This document shows positions 22,724-34,641 of a DNA stretch of 64,000 nucleotides, piece after piece. Below the pieces are notes generated by a model that was not told where the DNA came from, ran no database searches, and saw only the letters and a program-made list of their open reading frames with translations. The DNA is taken from positions 20,312 through 84,311 of the forward strand of contig MU603941.1 of assembly GCA_025201845.1 (NCBI GenBank). The letters run 5' to 3'. Each line of letters starts with the position of its first letter. Within the stretch, counting starts at the first letter, position 1. The position numbers and the translations under genes are program-made. Source of the DNA: Martensiomyces pterosporus (lineage: Eukaryota; Kickxellomycota; Kickxellomycetes; Kickxellales; Kickxellaceae).

Positions 22724-23093
22724 GCAGGGAGCCCCCACTCCGCGCTGACATATCTGGGCTGCCCCGCTGCATTTCTAATCCACAGCCGGCCACAGCCCCT
22801 CGCCCCCTACTCCTGGGCCTACGAGTGGTTTGCCCAGCAGCAGCACCGGCTGGCCAATTAGGCAGCAAAAACCCGCCACCCTCCCAAACCTCCAGCACGC
22901 TGCGCTTTCTAATCAGTGGCAGACTTAATAATACGCTTTGGTCGGCGAGCCTTCTCCCACCAGCGTCAATCAAAGCACACCGATCCATGGAGAGGCCCAG
23001 AGGACAGCGCTCCGACCTGCACAGTATTCAATGTTGGATTGATAACAAATAAGCAACTGGATGCTAGATAACGAAAAAGGGAAAATGCCGTGC

Positions 23094-26000
23094 TCAGTCC
23101 ATGAGCGACCCACCGAGGTTGCCCCCGTAGCCATGGAGATACTGTTGCTGCTGTTGCTGTGCCGGCGGCAGTGGGGGTGGCTGCTGCTGCTGAGGAGGCT
23201 GCATGTAGCCAAGTGCTGGCTGCTGCTGCTGCCCATAGCCAGGCTGCGCTTGGAAGGCGGGCTGGTGCTGCTGCACCTGTGCTGGCGGATGGGGAGGCGG
23301 TGCCTGCTGCTGGGCTGGCAGAGACACAGGTCCCGCAACAGCCCCAGTGTGCTGACGCAGCGGGTCTGCTGCTGCCGGTGCGCTGCCATATGCCGGTGCC
23401 TGCTGCTGCTGGGCCGAGTACTGGTAGTTGCTGTACGCCTGCTGCACTGGCTGCTGCACTGGCTGCTGCACTGGCTGTTGCTGGGGGTATTGCGCTGGAG
23501 GCGAAGCACTATACTGCTGGGGCGGTAGGGCTTGCTGCTGCTGGAGCAGGTAGCTGGGCTGCTGGTACCCAGCATGCAGAGCACCAGGGGCGGAGCCACT
23601 GCCTTGAGCCGAAACAACGCTCGCTGGCGAATAAGGCGACATGCTCGCAATAGGCTGTGCCTGATGCGGAGGTGGCGGCTGCTGGTAAGGGGCCTGCTGC
23701 TGCTGCTGCTGAACAGGCTGCTGTGGCAGGTACTGTTGGCCAGGTGGAGGAGGAATCTGCGACAGCCTGTGTGCCGGTTGCTGCTGGTGCTGGTGCTGGT
23801 GCTGGGGCGGCGGAGGCACCTGGTACTGCGGCTGCACCGGCTGCGACTGGTATGGCTGCTGAGCAGGCACACTCGCAACCGTGCTGCCGTAGCTCGTAGG
23901 CTGGCTGGGCACCTGTTGCTGCTGCTGCTGCTGCACCTGGGATGGCGGTGGGAATGGCGGCGGCGCGTATCCGTTGCCCTGTGGCTGCGTGGCGGCCGGT
24001 GGAGGGGGCGGGGCAGACACGACGGGGTTATGCGGCTGGCCATAGCCACTGCTACCATACACGCTCTGGTGGACGCTGTGTGCAGCTGGCCCATATCCAT
24101 TGCCAGCGATCGGCGCCTGGGTAGACACAGGGTACACGGAGCCAACATCGCCATACCCGCTGGCAGTCGCCTGGATGGGCTGCACTGGCGCACTTGTGTA
24201 CCCACCGTAGCCCGGCTTGTAGTTGGGGTCAGCTGGATTGACCAGCCCCTTAGTGCTGTGCGCCATCGATCGCCGAACGGTAGCAGAGTAGGGATCGATG
24301 GAGACATCAGGAGCAGCCACCGGCACGCTGGCATACTGATTAGGTGTGCTGGTCGGCGCAGTGTGCTGGTAGCTCTGGCCACTTGTTGCTCCGTATGTCT
24401 GCTGCTGTGGCAGAGGAGCCTGGTATTGCTGCTGCTGCTGCTGGATAGCCGGCAGCAGGGGGGGTGGCGGAGGAGCATTGCTGGTCTGGTACTGCGGGGC
24501 TGATGGCGCACCAGTGGAGTAGCCCGCAGGTGGCTGGAGTGGCGGCGCGCTCGGACCTCCCTGCGGCGGGTTCAGCGACATCTGGGCAGTCTGATTGACC
24601 AGCTGGTTAACATCGAACGAGTGGCCACCAAGGGCCTGCGGCGAGTGCGCTGTCGGCTGCTCCTGCTGTATCTGCACAGGCGGGTATGCAGGCACACTGG
24701 GCTGCTGGTACGAGTGCTGCTGCTGCTGGCTTGGTGCCTGCATGACATGCTGCATAGGCGGCGCCGAATACTGGTTCAGCCGCTCCTTGATTGCGGCCTG
24801 GTTGCGCTTCGCCGCGTCCTCAATCGACTGGCTCTTCAGCTGCTCGCGCTGCTTCGCCCTCGTATCGACGAATGTTTTGACCTGGGCATGGAACGGCCTC
24901 ACAGACTCGGTCCAGGTAGTGTAGAACGTGCTAGCTTTAGCCAAGCCGTTGACCACGGCGTCATACACCTGCGCGGCCTCGACAACCTGCGCCTGGATAG
25001 CCGTCTTCCTCTGCTCGGCCAAGTCCCACTTGTCTGTGATGCTGCGTCCTTGCGGCGATTCCATGAGGGTCGAGAACTCCGCAGTGATGCGCCTGATAAG
25101 CTGCTGCTGCGTGATGACAGCCGTGTGCAGCCTCTGCTTGTACACGCTGTACTTCTCGAGCTCTTGTGCAAACACCTGCTGCACATCCTTGCCGCTGGCG
25201 GCCTTGACAAGGGAGCTGGATATGTCGTCATCACGCGCAAAGTTCTTTAGGCTCTCCAGGGTCTCGTGGCGCACCTTCTTCAGATCCAAAAGGTGCTCGT
25301 AGGTCTCCTGCACAGCCTGCACATGGCCAGAAAGACCCACTGGCTGGTCCTGTCCGACATCCAAAAGACTCTCGCCAGCAGCAGCTCTTCCATCAGCTGC
25401 GTCGTTGAGCTTGATGTCCTTGACCTGCTCAAGCAGCACACTCACAACACCATCGACTCCGCTCTGCAATGCTTGGATCCATGGCGCCAGCACCGTGCGG
25501 TAGTCCTTCAGGATGCTCTTGTCCGTGTTCGCTGCTTTCTCAAGGTCCCTCCTATGGTTTGTGATTTCGCTGCGGTAGAACGACGAGGCACTGGCCGACG
25601 GCGGGAACCTAGAGAACAGCAGGTCATTCACGTGCTCGCCCATCAGGCGGTCGCTGGCACGCTGCTCCTCATCCAGCATCCGCGCAAGCTCGCCCACCTC
25701 GTCCTTGGCGCGCGCACGCTGCGCATCCACAGTAGCGCGCAAATCTGCCAGCGGGCTCTTCATCTCAGCCGCGTAGACCCTGCTGGCTGCATCGCGTGCG
25801 TCCTTGCCAAGCTCAGTAAACTCGGCTGGCAGCACACCCGACACGCGGCGTCCGCTGGGCCCAGAAGTCGCCAGCGCGCGCTTGAACTTTATCAAGCACC
25901 CAGGCATTTCCATAAACGTAAGCGCCCCCTCGAGCTCGGCGTCAGCCAGATCGACCTTCTCGCCCTCGTCACGCAGCAGCTTGGCCTTCTCCTCGCTGTA

Positions 26001-27917
26001 CATACTCGAGCTCTCGTGGACAGCCATGGGGATCAGCTTAGCGAACAAAGGCTCGCCCACGATTCTGCGGCGCTCGTCATCCGAGTAGAATCTGGCGATG
26101 CCGTAGTTGCTGACGACATTGGCGCCATCGATGGCTGGAAGCGTGCTGACGTTGGGCACGGACTCGCTGTACACGACGTCGTTGTCATGGTTGGCCTTGG
26201 CCATCTCGTCGGTGATACTGGAAGCCAGGGACTTGATGAGCTCCTGGAACCCCTGGACGCTCTCCGGACTGAGGTCCTCGAGCAGGCTGGATGTGGAAAA
26301 GAAGGTTTCTGAGAACTGGCCCGCAAGCTTCGTCGCCTCACGCGCATGCTGGTCGGCCAGCGTGTAGCGGGCAATAGAGACGCCGTGATGGCCCTTGCTC
26401 TCATCCGCACGAGCCTCATAGTACTGCGCAAGCGCCTGGTAATAGCGCAGCTTTGTCTCCACAAGGAGGAGCCATCCGCGGGGCAGCTGATTGCTATCCG
26501 TTATGGCCTTCAGGTTGTCAAATACGCTCGAGTACATGAGCGATGCCTGCTGTGCTATTTTCGACAGCGTAGCGTCTTTCTTTTTCTCCAGGCGCGAAAT
26601 CTCAATGGCGCACTCCTGGGCCTGGGCCAGCATGATGCTGCCAAGCACATTCACAGACTCTTGCTGCAAGTCGAGCGACGGCGCATGGAGGAAGTTTTCG
26701 TTGATGTAGTAGTAGCGCTCCGCCGCAACCTGGAAGTGGATGCCTGCCATGCGGATGGCGCTGCCGTCGGGGTCAGCCGATGGGCTGGCGAATATGTTTG
26801 CAGCGCACATCCCGAAGGCCGTCGCAAGGTTGAACAGCACGCTGGCCTTTTCAAAGGCAAGAGAGTGCTGCTGCGTGCTTTCGCCGTTGAACGAATCGGT
26901 CCTACATATTGGGCAAGGCGGCAATGCGTGTTAGAGACAAGCAGACATTCACAGGGTGCTTGGCAGTGTACACATGCGGATGTCCGGTTGCACATTTAGG
27001 CAGGTACTGCGTGTCCTGCATGGCGAAGGCAGCTAGGAGCAGCACCACACGAGCACAGGCAGAGCACAGCAGCAGTGCCAAAGGGAATCGGACTACAGTG
27101 CCACGGCCGGCGAGGAATACAAGCAACGCACATGCGGACACATGACGCGTCACCATCACCACAGCCGCCCAATTGCAAATGCCACCAGGAAATCAGCCTC
27201 TCCATGCACACTCTGGCCGTGCTTTCCAGGCTGACGGCAGGCGCCTGCTGAGAGGGCCTGAAGGCAGCAGGCGGGCCAGTGAAGGCATGTGTCCAAAGGA
27301 AAAGACTGGATGAGCAAGCGGGCGCCGCACACAAGCTCCGCCAGGTCCTGCTCTCCATATGGCTCCCAGGGAAGTAGAGGGGCTGCGTGCGAAACAATGA
27401 GAGGGAGTGCGCATCCAGTTTGTCCGAGCGACAGCAGACGCAGCCTAATGCAGCCGCAGAGTCATCGGGCCCAAGGGAATCCACGCAAGGAAAGAAAAGC
27501 GAAATGAAACGAGGCGGCAGACAAAAGACAGCCGCCCGCCAAAGCACGCTCAACTCGCACGCCTCCTCGCCTGCAAAAAGCGCGCGGTGGTCCAATACAG
27601 AGCTGCAACAGGCAAGCATAGCCAAAAGAAAGGTGCACCTACCATTTAAATGCTACCTTGACGCCCTGCTCGTTGACGCGAACCTTTGGCTCAAGGGTCT
27701 CCAAGTGAGAGTAGTACGAGAAGATGATGTCTCTGCCCGTGCTGTCCACATTTGCGCCACGCATGTCCTGGCGCATCCGCTGAAGTCGCTGGAAGTCGGC
27801 ATCGTAGGCATCCGGATTCTCCTCATACTCGCGCGCTACGAAGCTCCGCAGTGGCCTGACCCAATCAACCTCGGCTGTGTGCTTGAACTGCACTGCGATA
27901 CACGGTGGTCTTGGCAT
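23094..27917 (-). CDS. BRO1: BRO1-domain ESCRT-associated protein with long Gln/Pro-rich tail
   Basis: Two exons, 27917-27643 and 26901-23094, joined across a 741-bp intron (GTAGGT donor, ATGTAG acceptor); 1360 residues. The splice restores VAFKW-TDSFNGESTQQHSLAFEKASVLFNLA split across the exons, a hallmark of the BRO1 domain (residues about 1-400), which binds ESCRT-III Snf7. It also has RFYSDDERRRIVGEPLFAKL. Residues about 420-800 are long helices like the V domain of Bro1/ALIX (which binds ubiquitin and LYPxL). The last 550 residues are dominated by Gln, Pro, Tyr and Gly, ending GGNLGGSLMD. Yeast Bro1 is 844 residues and Rim20 661, so the tail is unusual. Likely role: multivesicular-body sorting and deubiquitinase recruitment. 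Bro1 is preferred over Rim20/PalA from overall fit, but PalA is not excluded. Confidence 0.87.
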
Positions 27918-28841
27918 CTCTCGGTCAGCTGCGATGCTGTCTCTCGCACTTGAGGTAGTTTTGCTGTTGCTGTTTCGAAAGGGGTACACGGAGGAGCCTG
28001 CCGCGTCTCTGCCTGTTTGAGCCTCAATTCAACCCGATGGCGAAGAAGGGCACTTGGTTCGAGTGCAGAACAAAGCGGGGGCCACAAATGTGCTCCGAGA
28101 CAAATAAATAAGGGAATAAAAGACTGGACGTCTGCGATGCTGAGCGTCCTTGAAATGTGTGTGCTTGCTGGGAAGACTGCCGTGGGTTGTATAGCAACAG
28201 GCCGGCAGAGAGCAAAGAGAGTGCAAAATAAGTAGAGCAAAGAGGGAGGTGCTCTGCAAGAGGAGACGTTGCGGGCAAAAGGCACGACTTGCACAATGCG
28301 CACAAAGCAGCTGCAGGACACGGTACAAATCTGCTGATCAGGCCTACCCCCTACTCTGCTGCTGCATGGAATAATCAGGTCTGAGCAGCCGAGCTGCGCA
28401 TGGTGTGTGCAGCATCCATCCACACATTGCCGCCATTTACTCTGCAGAAACAGAGTGCGCTGCGTTTGCTTTGCGCTCTCTGCCCCGCTTGGAGCAGCAG
28501 GAGGGCCTGAATGAGGTGCGCCCTTTTGCGCCAAACTAGCAACACCATGTCGCCTGTGCTCTGCCGATTCTTGCTGCTACGTTATCTACCTGCCCATCCA
28601 TGCTGGTGGCATCTGGGCATCGACTGCTGCGGATCGGGTCCATGCGTGTGCATCGCCCATGGCACTAACAGCGGCTTAAAGCCAAACAGCCTCCTTGACT
28701 GATGTAAGCGGTGGTTTAAATATGAAAGAAGGAAGGGAAATCAGAGAGCAAGCTAGGGGCTAGAGTATAGGAAGACTCGAGAAGCAAAGGGCAGCTGCAT
28801 CTCCAGAGGGTCAGCACAGAATTCTCCTTGAGCCCTTGGGC
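27918..28841. other. Spacer upstream of BRO1
   Basis: No gene is supported. The part near 27918 is the BRO1 leader; the part near 28841 follows the stop of NOT2. Overlapping short frames on both strands lack domains. Confidence 0.55.
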
Positions 28842-28875
28842 TTACACTTGCAATTGCTGCATGTTCGGCAGTACT

Positions 28876-28910
<35 letters not shown>

Positions 28911-30436
28911 CTGTGATCCACCAGCAACAAAGCTGCTTGCTGCCGACTCCTGACTCGCCGTCATCAGACCCCGGTCTTCTAGCAACTCATACAGGACCAG
29001 GAACTCCTTCTTCACCTTTTGCCACACGCTCGGGTCAAAGAAAATAAACACGCCCTGCTCTCCTCTCGGCGTGCGCGCCGTCGGCTGCGACTCCGGATCC
29101 TTAGTCAGCCACAGCCGCAGCTCCTTGTGGTACCGCCACTGCCTCCGATACAGCTCCTCAGCCGCAGCAAGCTGGAGTTCGTCGCGAGGCATCGTATAGA
29201 ATATGTAGAACAGCGTCTCGTCCAGCAATGACGGGATTTTGGTAATCGCTGGCGGCGGTTGGCGCGCGTTGTAGCAGGCAGGGAGCTTGAAATCCGGCTC
29301 TATTAACCCGTACACCTGGCTTTGATCAGCCCAGGGCGTGCCAAATGTCGGATACAGGGCACCTGCCGACGGCAGCTGGAGCCCGAATTTCGACACGTCA
29401 AATCCATAGTCGTTCGTTGTTAATATGCCGAGCATTCCAAACCTGTCTGCTGCTCCCACCGGCGCTTGCACGCCAGCACCACCAGCCATCTTTGCCAGGT
29501 TCGCTGTCGGCGGCATGTATACAGACGTCTTCTCCAGCCCATTCGCTGATACTGTGGCTGTGGGCTGGTCTCCCGCACCCACTCTTTGTTGCGGCGACGA
29601 CTGGTCCACGGCCCCAGCTCCAGGAGCAAGGTCTGCAAGCTGCCCAGACCCAGAGCCTGGCACCGGCACACCACCAATGCCCTCGTGTTCTAAGGATCCT
29701 GACAGCGCCGGGAAATCGTCAGACGTCAAGTTAGGCCGCGGAGCCAGCCCCTGCTGCCCATCGACTCTGGAGGCAGCAATAGCTCTGTAGAGCTGCTGCT
29801 GCTGCTGAGCTGCTGCAAGAGCCGACAAGCCTGGCGGAGACCCTAAAGACGGGAAGTCAGTCATGTCTGGGCGCGCTTGCTGCTGCTGCTGTTGTTGTTG
29901 TTGTTGCAAGTACGCTGCAGCCGCTGCAGCCGCTGCCGTTTGTTGTTGCTGCTGTTGCTGTTGAACATGAGCGAAATTTTGTGCCTGAAACCCGCCAAAC
30001 GCAGTGTTTCCTCCATTCAGCGAGTTTGACCGCTCGTAGCTTATTGAATTTCGACCACCCGTGGTGTTTCCAGCTGGCGCCGTGTTCCACGAATCTACCA
30101 AATTAAATCGAATGGGTGAGGAGTGCAGTGCCAATAGTATTAGCTAACACGGCCAAGGGCCAGACAGCCTGCAGCTTTGCACGCCAGCCAGCCTGCTAAA
30201 GTGGGTGCTTCTCGGCATTCGCATTCATCAGTAGACACATGGAAGTAGCTGCGGGCAGTGAGCAAATGGCGGGATTCAGCATAGCCAGGCGCCTGAACCT
30301 TGCAGGTCCTGCAGTTGAGGCGGTAGTAGAGTTCGCGGAATGAGTAGGCCGCTCTGCGAATTGCAGAAGGTTCAAGGCGCGTGTGGCTTTCTTCTGCCAA
30401 CGCGAAATGAAAAAGTTTACCTGTTCTCCCGTTCAT
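28842..30436 (-). CDS. NOT2: CCR4-NOT subunit NOT2 (CNOT2)
   Basis: Main exon 30094-28842, with a proposed 16-nt first coding exon 30436-30421 (MNGRT plus one base) across a 326-bp intron (GTAAAC donor, TTGGTAG acceptor); 422 residues. The main frame has no ATG near its start: the apparent start at 30134 is TTG and lies in the intron. The NOT2/3/5 domain (about residues 222-377) carries GLIEPDFKLPACYNARQPPP, IPSLLDETLFYIFYTMPRDE and the Trp-rich YRRQWRYHKELRLWL, ending FDPSVWQKVKKEFLVLYE. NOT2 scaffolds the CCR4-NOT deadenylase complex and acts in mRNA decay and transcription. The N-terminal half is disordered with Gln8-10 and Ala8 runs and two short DFPSL/DFPAL-type motifs; a Gln run follows the domain. 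Exon 1 is the least certain part. Confidence 0.88.
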
Positions 30437-31392
30437 GCTAGTCGCTTTTTTGTTTTGAGGCCTGGCGTCGAAATTCGCTTTTTCGCTGCTTCTTTCTCTA
30501 AGCACAGCCTGCTTGAAATGTGCAAAACAAAAGAGAATTGCCTCTTATGCGTATAGGAAATAGAATGGTGAATGGTGAATGCGACAACCAGGAAAGAGGG
30601 GAGAGAAGCAATCTCGAAACCCGTGCAAGCCTCTGCAGCTGCTGGCTGTATAGTCGCTGCCCAGCTTTTTCGCGCCCAAGGCGGCGTGCCACCGCGCCTG
30701 GCCTTGCTGAGTCGCCGACTCGAGCTGCCCGGGTGCCAGCGGGGGCCAGTAGGCGCTTGCTGAGGCAACGCCGATTCCAGGGGGGACTGGCGAGAATAAG
30801 GGGGGCGTCCATATGGAGCTGTGCGGAAGGGCGAGTCCAGAGCACCCAGCCGCCGCGGCCGCCAGATTCCGGCTAGCCAAGCCGCCCAAAAGCAGGCTGC
30901 GGGTCCTGCCCAGTTGATGCGGGTCCCACTGGCTCCCGAAAGGCAGCCTCCCCGTTGCTTCCTATAGCCCCCCGGCCCCTCTCAAGAGCAGACGCAGGAG
31001 GGGCTTGGACGCGCGCCCGGCTTGAGGCCCCTATTCGACTCGAGTACTATCCACGTGACGAGTACCCCCTCCCCCCAGCTGCCCATGACCACTGGGTTGG
31101 GGAGAGGAGCAAGCGAGCCTCTTTCCCCTCAGCATGGCATTCTGAGCTGGAACGGCGCACGAAACAGCAAAATCCCTGCTTTTTTTTCCACAAACACTGC
31201 GCGCACCTCTGGCGCTGCTCTTCTGCTTCTCTTCGTTGCATATTTTGCATATCCTAATCTCTCTCGCCCAGATTATCAGCAGCCCACGCCTGCTCTTCCC
31301 AGCAGCGCCAGACACACGACGGCATTTTCCAAGGGGATCCACTCCTTTTCTCTCCTGCTTATATCGCCCGCACACACCTGCTTCTTCGCGCC
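30437..31392. other. Divergent promoter region of NOT2 and the BRCT gene
   Basis: Head-to-head spacer of 956 bp with no supported gene. The 150 bases before 31393 are CT-rich, like other leaders here. Confidence 0.6.
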
Positions 31393-34300
31393 ATGACGGG
31401 TGACCCTGCCGCTTCTCCGACTAGCGCGCCGGACTGGCCCACACATCCAGGCTCTGGAGCAGCACCGATGGCGCCAGCACAGCGGCAGATGCACTTCACG
31501 CAGGCGGAGCAGCAGAACTTTGTCAGGGCATCGAATCCACTCTTTGACGGCGTTGTGTTTTGGATAAACCCGATTTTGGGCAAGGACGAGTGTGCCAGGG
31601 TAAGTGCGAGCACGCAAGCGAGGCTCTGACAGCAGGCCAGCGGAAAGAATGTGACATGCCGTGCTAATGCTTAGTTCTGGGCGATACTCGTTTGGGCTGC
31701 CACAAGCACTGCTTTCTAGATTGCGCAGCTTCTCATGCTCGGCGGTGCTCAGCCGGCCACCATCCGCCATGAAAATGCCAGCGCAAATAGCGACGACGAC
31801 GGTGGCGGAGATGGGCTCGTGGTTGGCCGCGAATACAAGCTCAACGGCGTGCTCGTCCAAGCATTCCCGCAGATGGTCAACCACATTGCGCGCTTCTACC
31901 TCCCACTCTCCACCGACAAGCCAAACAAGGATGCGGACGAGGACCAGATCCTGCGAGTGACACACATCATCACTCCCGACACGCACTTTGGCGAGTACGC
32001 AGCGGCATGCAAGGCCGGAGTCCATGTGGTAACTAGCCAGTGGGTCGAGCGCTCGACCAAGTCGGGATGGCAGTACGTGGAGAGGTATTTCTCGCCAGAG
32101 GCGCAGAACATCTTTTCCGGCATGGTTGTGGCGGTCACCCATATGCCGGGTGCAGACAAGGAGACTCTACTGGCGTCGGTGATGGCGCTGGGTGGGCAGT
32201 GGCGCGAGAAGATGCGGGCAGACGTGACGCACCTGATCCTGATGAAGGATGGTGGGCCGAAGTACGAGTATGCAATGAAGCACCCGGAGCTTGGCATCAG
32301 GCCGATTATGCCCCACTGGTTCGTTGAGAGCTTGAACTTGCTGCACCGCGTGCCACAGGAGCCGTATATATTCCCAAACCCGCCTGTGCTTGAAGGCAGA
32401 ATCTCGCACGACATAGCAAAGGCAGCGCCCCCCGCGGCTGAGGACAATGCGCAAGTGGGCGGCAAATCGGCGCTTGCTGTGCCTGTCACTGATACGCACA
32501 ACGGAAGTGCATACGAGCTGCCAAAGCCTGCGACCCAGTTCTTGCTAGGGTACGCGGTGGCCATCAGCACCCAGCTGAGGTACTCACTGAGCGAGGGTGC
32601 AGTGAAGCGTCTTGTGCAGCGGCTGGCTGAAGCAGGTGCCACGGTCGCCAGGCCGGCACCCGCGGTTGACGGGATCGATATCACGCAGCGCGAGAGCGTG
32701 CCGGAATCGCTGATCACGGACTGGGACACAATCGACATCTTGATCTGCCAGCACAGGTCTGGATACGAGTACTCCAAGGCGTCGAGGCTGGGCAAGCTGG
32801 TGGGCACTTTTGTGTGGCTCTACCAGGCGTATCTCTCGGAGAGGATTGTGCCGCCGACCAAGCGGCTGCTGCACTACCCAGTGCCCACAACGCCAGTGCC
32901 TGGAATGGAGCACATGGTGATCACAGTCAGCCACTACACAGGTGCCTCGCGCGAGTACCTGAGACGGCTAATCATTGCAATGGGCGCGCAGTATACGCCC
33001 AAGATGACGAGAGCCAACACGCACCTGATTACGGCGGCGCAGGAGGGGCGCAAATACACCACGGCGATTGACTGGAACATCGATGTGGTCAACCATTTCT
33101 GGGTCGAGCAGTGCTATCAGCGGTGGAAGCTCCTTTCGGTCAGCCACCCGACCTTTACCTATTTCCCGGAGCTGCCGATGCTCAACTCGATGGTGGGCGA
33201 GACTGAGATTAATGTGAACAAGCTGCGCGCATGGGTGGATCCGCCGCAAGGGAATAGCCTGGCGGAGTCGTCCGACATGGACATCCTCAATGATAACGAC
33301 TTTGAGCCGGTGGCGACAACCGCGGATTATAGTGGCGTGGCTATGAAGACCGATACGGGCCACATCTATGAGATCCCGTCCAACGCTGTGTCGGTGAATA
33401 CGGGTGATAGCGATGACGACAATGAGGTGAAGAGCATCGCTGATTCGGAAAAGTCGGGCAGCGACAGTGCGGACGGCGAGTCGGCTGTGATTGGGCAGAT
33501 GCAGCATAAGCCGAGAGCTGCCGCAATGGCTGCGTCGAAGACTCTGGGCGAGATGATGAAGGCGGCTAATATCTTCGAGACTGAGATGCGCAAGGAGAGG
33601 CTGAGCAAGTACCGCAAGCAGCACCATGACAGGCGCTCGCTGGTGCTCGGCGAAGAAGAGAGCGACGATAGCAGCAATGAAGCGGGCAGCGACGGCGATG
33701 CGATGGCTGTCGATGACGAGAAGAGCAGCAGCAGGAATAACCATATCTATGCTCGCGCTGGTAAGAGGGCGTCTGCTAAACACGCGGCTGGCGACTCAAG
33801 CAAGAAGCGCGCAGACAGACGCGGCTCGTTTACAGGCAACGGAGGGTCTCCTGAGGGCACGCCAAAGAGCCATGCCAAGCGGCAGCGGACGAGCAGCAGC
33901 CACACATCAAGCAGCAAGTCGTCGTACACGTCGGCAGTGAAGAACGTGCGCATCATGTTTACGCAGGTACGGCCAACACCCAGCGAGCAGAGGCAGATCA
34001 TCGAGATGGGCGGCGACATTGTGGAGAGCGCACAGGCAGCCACCCATCTGGTGAGCAAGGACATCAAGCGCACATCGAAGATGCTCGCGGCACTGTCCTG
34101 CGGCCACATGGTGATTGTTGGACGCAACTGGATGGAGGACTCGCTAGAGCAGCGCAGGTGGATCCCTGTGGACCCTACGGATGAGAACGACGAGGCAGCC
34201 AAGTACCACCTGGTGGACCGCGAGGCGGAGGAGAGGTGGGACTTCAAGCTCAGCGAGTCCCTGCGGCTTGCACGCGAGCGCCGGATGTTTGAGGGCGTGA

Positions 34301-34641
34301 CGGTGTACATCACGCCTAAAGCCGAGCCGTCGTTCTCGGTGCTCAAGCCGATTATCGAGATTGCGGGCGGCGAGGCGGTTGACAGCCTCCCAAAGTCCAG
34401 GCTGAACACGCTGATCAACGCCACTTGCCGCGTGCTGAGGAGCAAGAGCGGGGGCGACGATGCCATCCCGCCGCTGCTGGTGGTTACGTGCAAGGAGGAT
34501 AGGGACCTGTGGCCGCAATTCGCACCGTCGCCCAACAAGCAGGTGCCTATGTATGTCACTGAGGCTCTTCTTATCGGACTGCTAAGGCAAAGGCTCCTGC
34601 GCAGGGGATACGAGATCAGCCCCTCGTCACCGCAGGGCTAG
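31393..34641 (+). CDS. Six-BRCT genome-stability protein (Brc1/Rtt107 type)
   Basis: Two exons, 31393-31599 and 31720-34641, joined over a 120-bp intron (GTAAGT donor, TTCTAG acceptor); 1042 residues. Four BRCT repeats fill about residues 40-520; each ends in a Trp-containing helix (SQWVERS, PHWFVES, VWLYQAY, HFWVEQC) after a GG or GA turn. An acidic and Ser/Lys-rich linker (about 540-790) follows, then a final pair: VRIMFTQVRPTPSEQ to VGRNWMEDSLEQ, and FEGVTVYITPKAEPS to the end. Four N-terminal plus two C-terminal BRCT repeats is the Rtt107/Brc1 architecture, where the last pair binds phospho-H2A at damaged replication forks and the first four recruit partners. Repeat boundaries are estimates. 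Confidence 0.85.

Noticed and set aside
22970..24511. 513-codon minus-strand Ser/Arg-rich frame and plus-strand Leu/Arg-rich frames over the same region
   Set aside because: Alternative frames of the Gln/Pro-rich BRO1 tail; CAG-type repeats stay open in all frames.
30095..30134. Start of NOT2 at 30134
   Set aside because: The codon is TTG and the stretch looks like the polypyrimidine/acceptor end of an intron.
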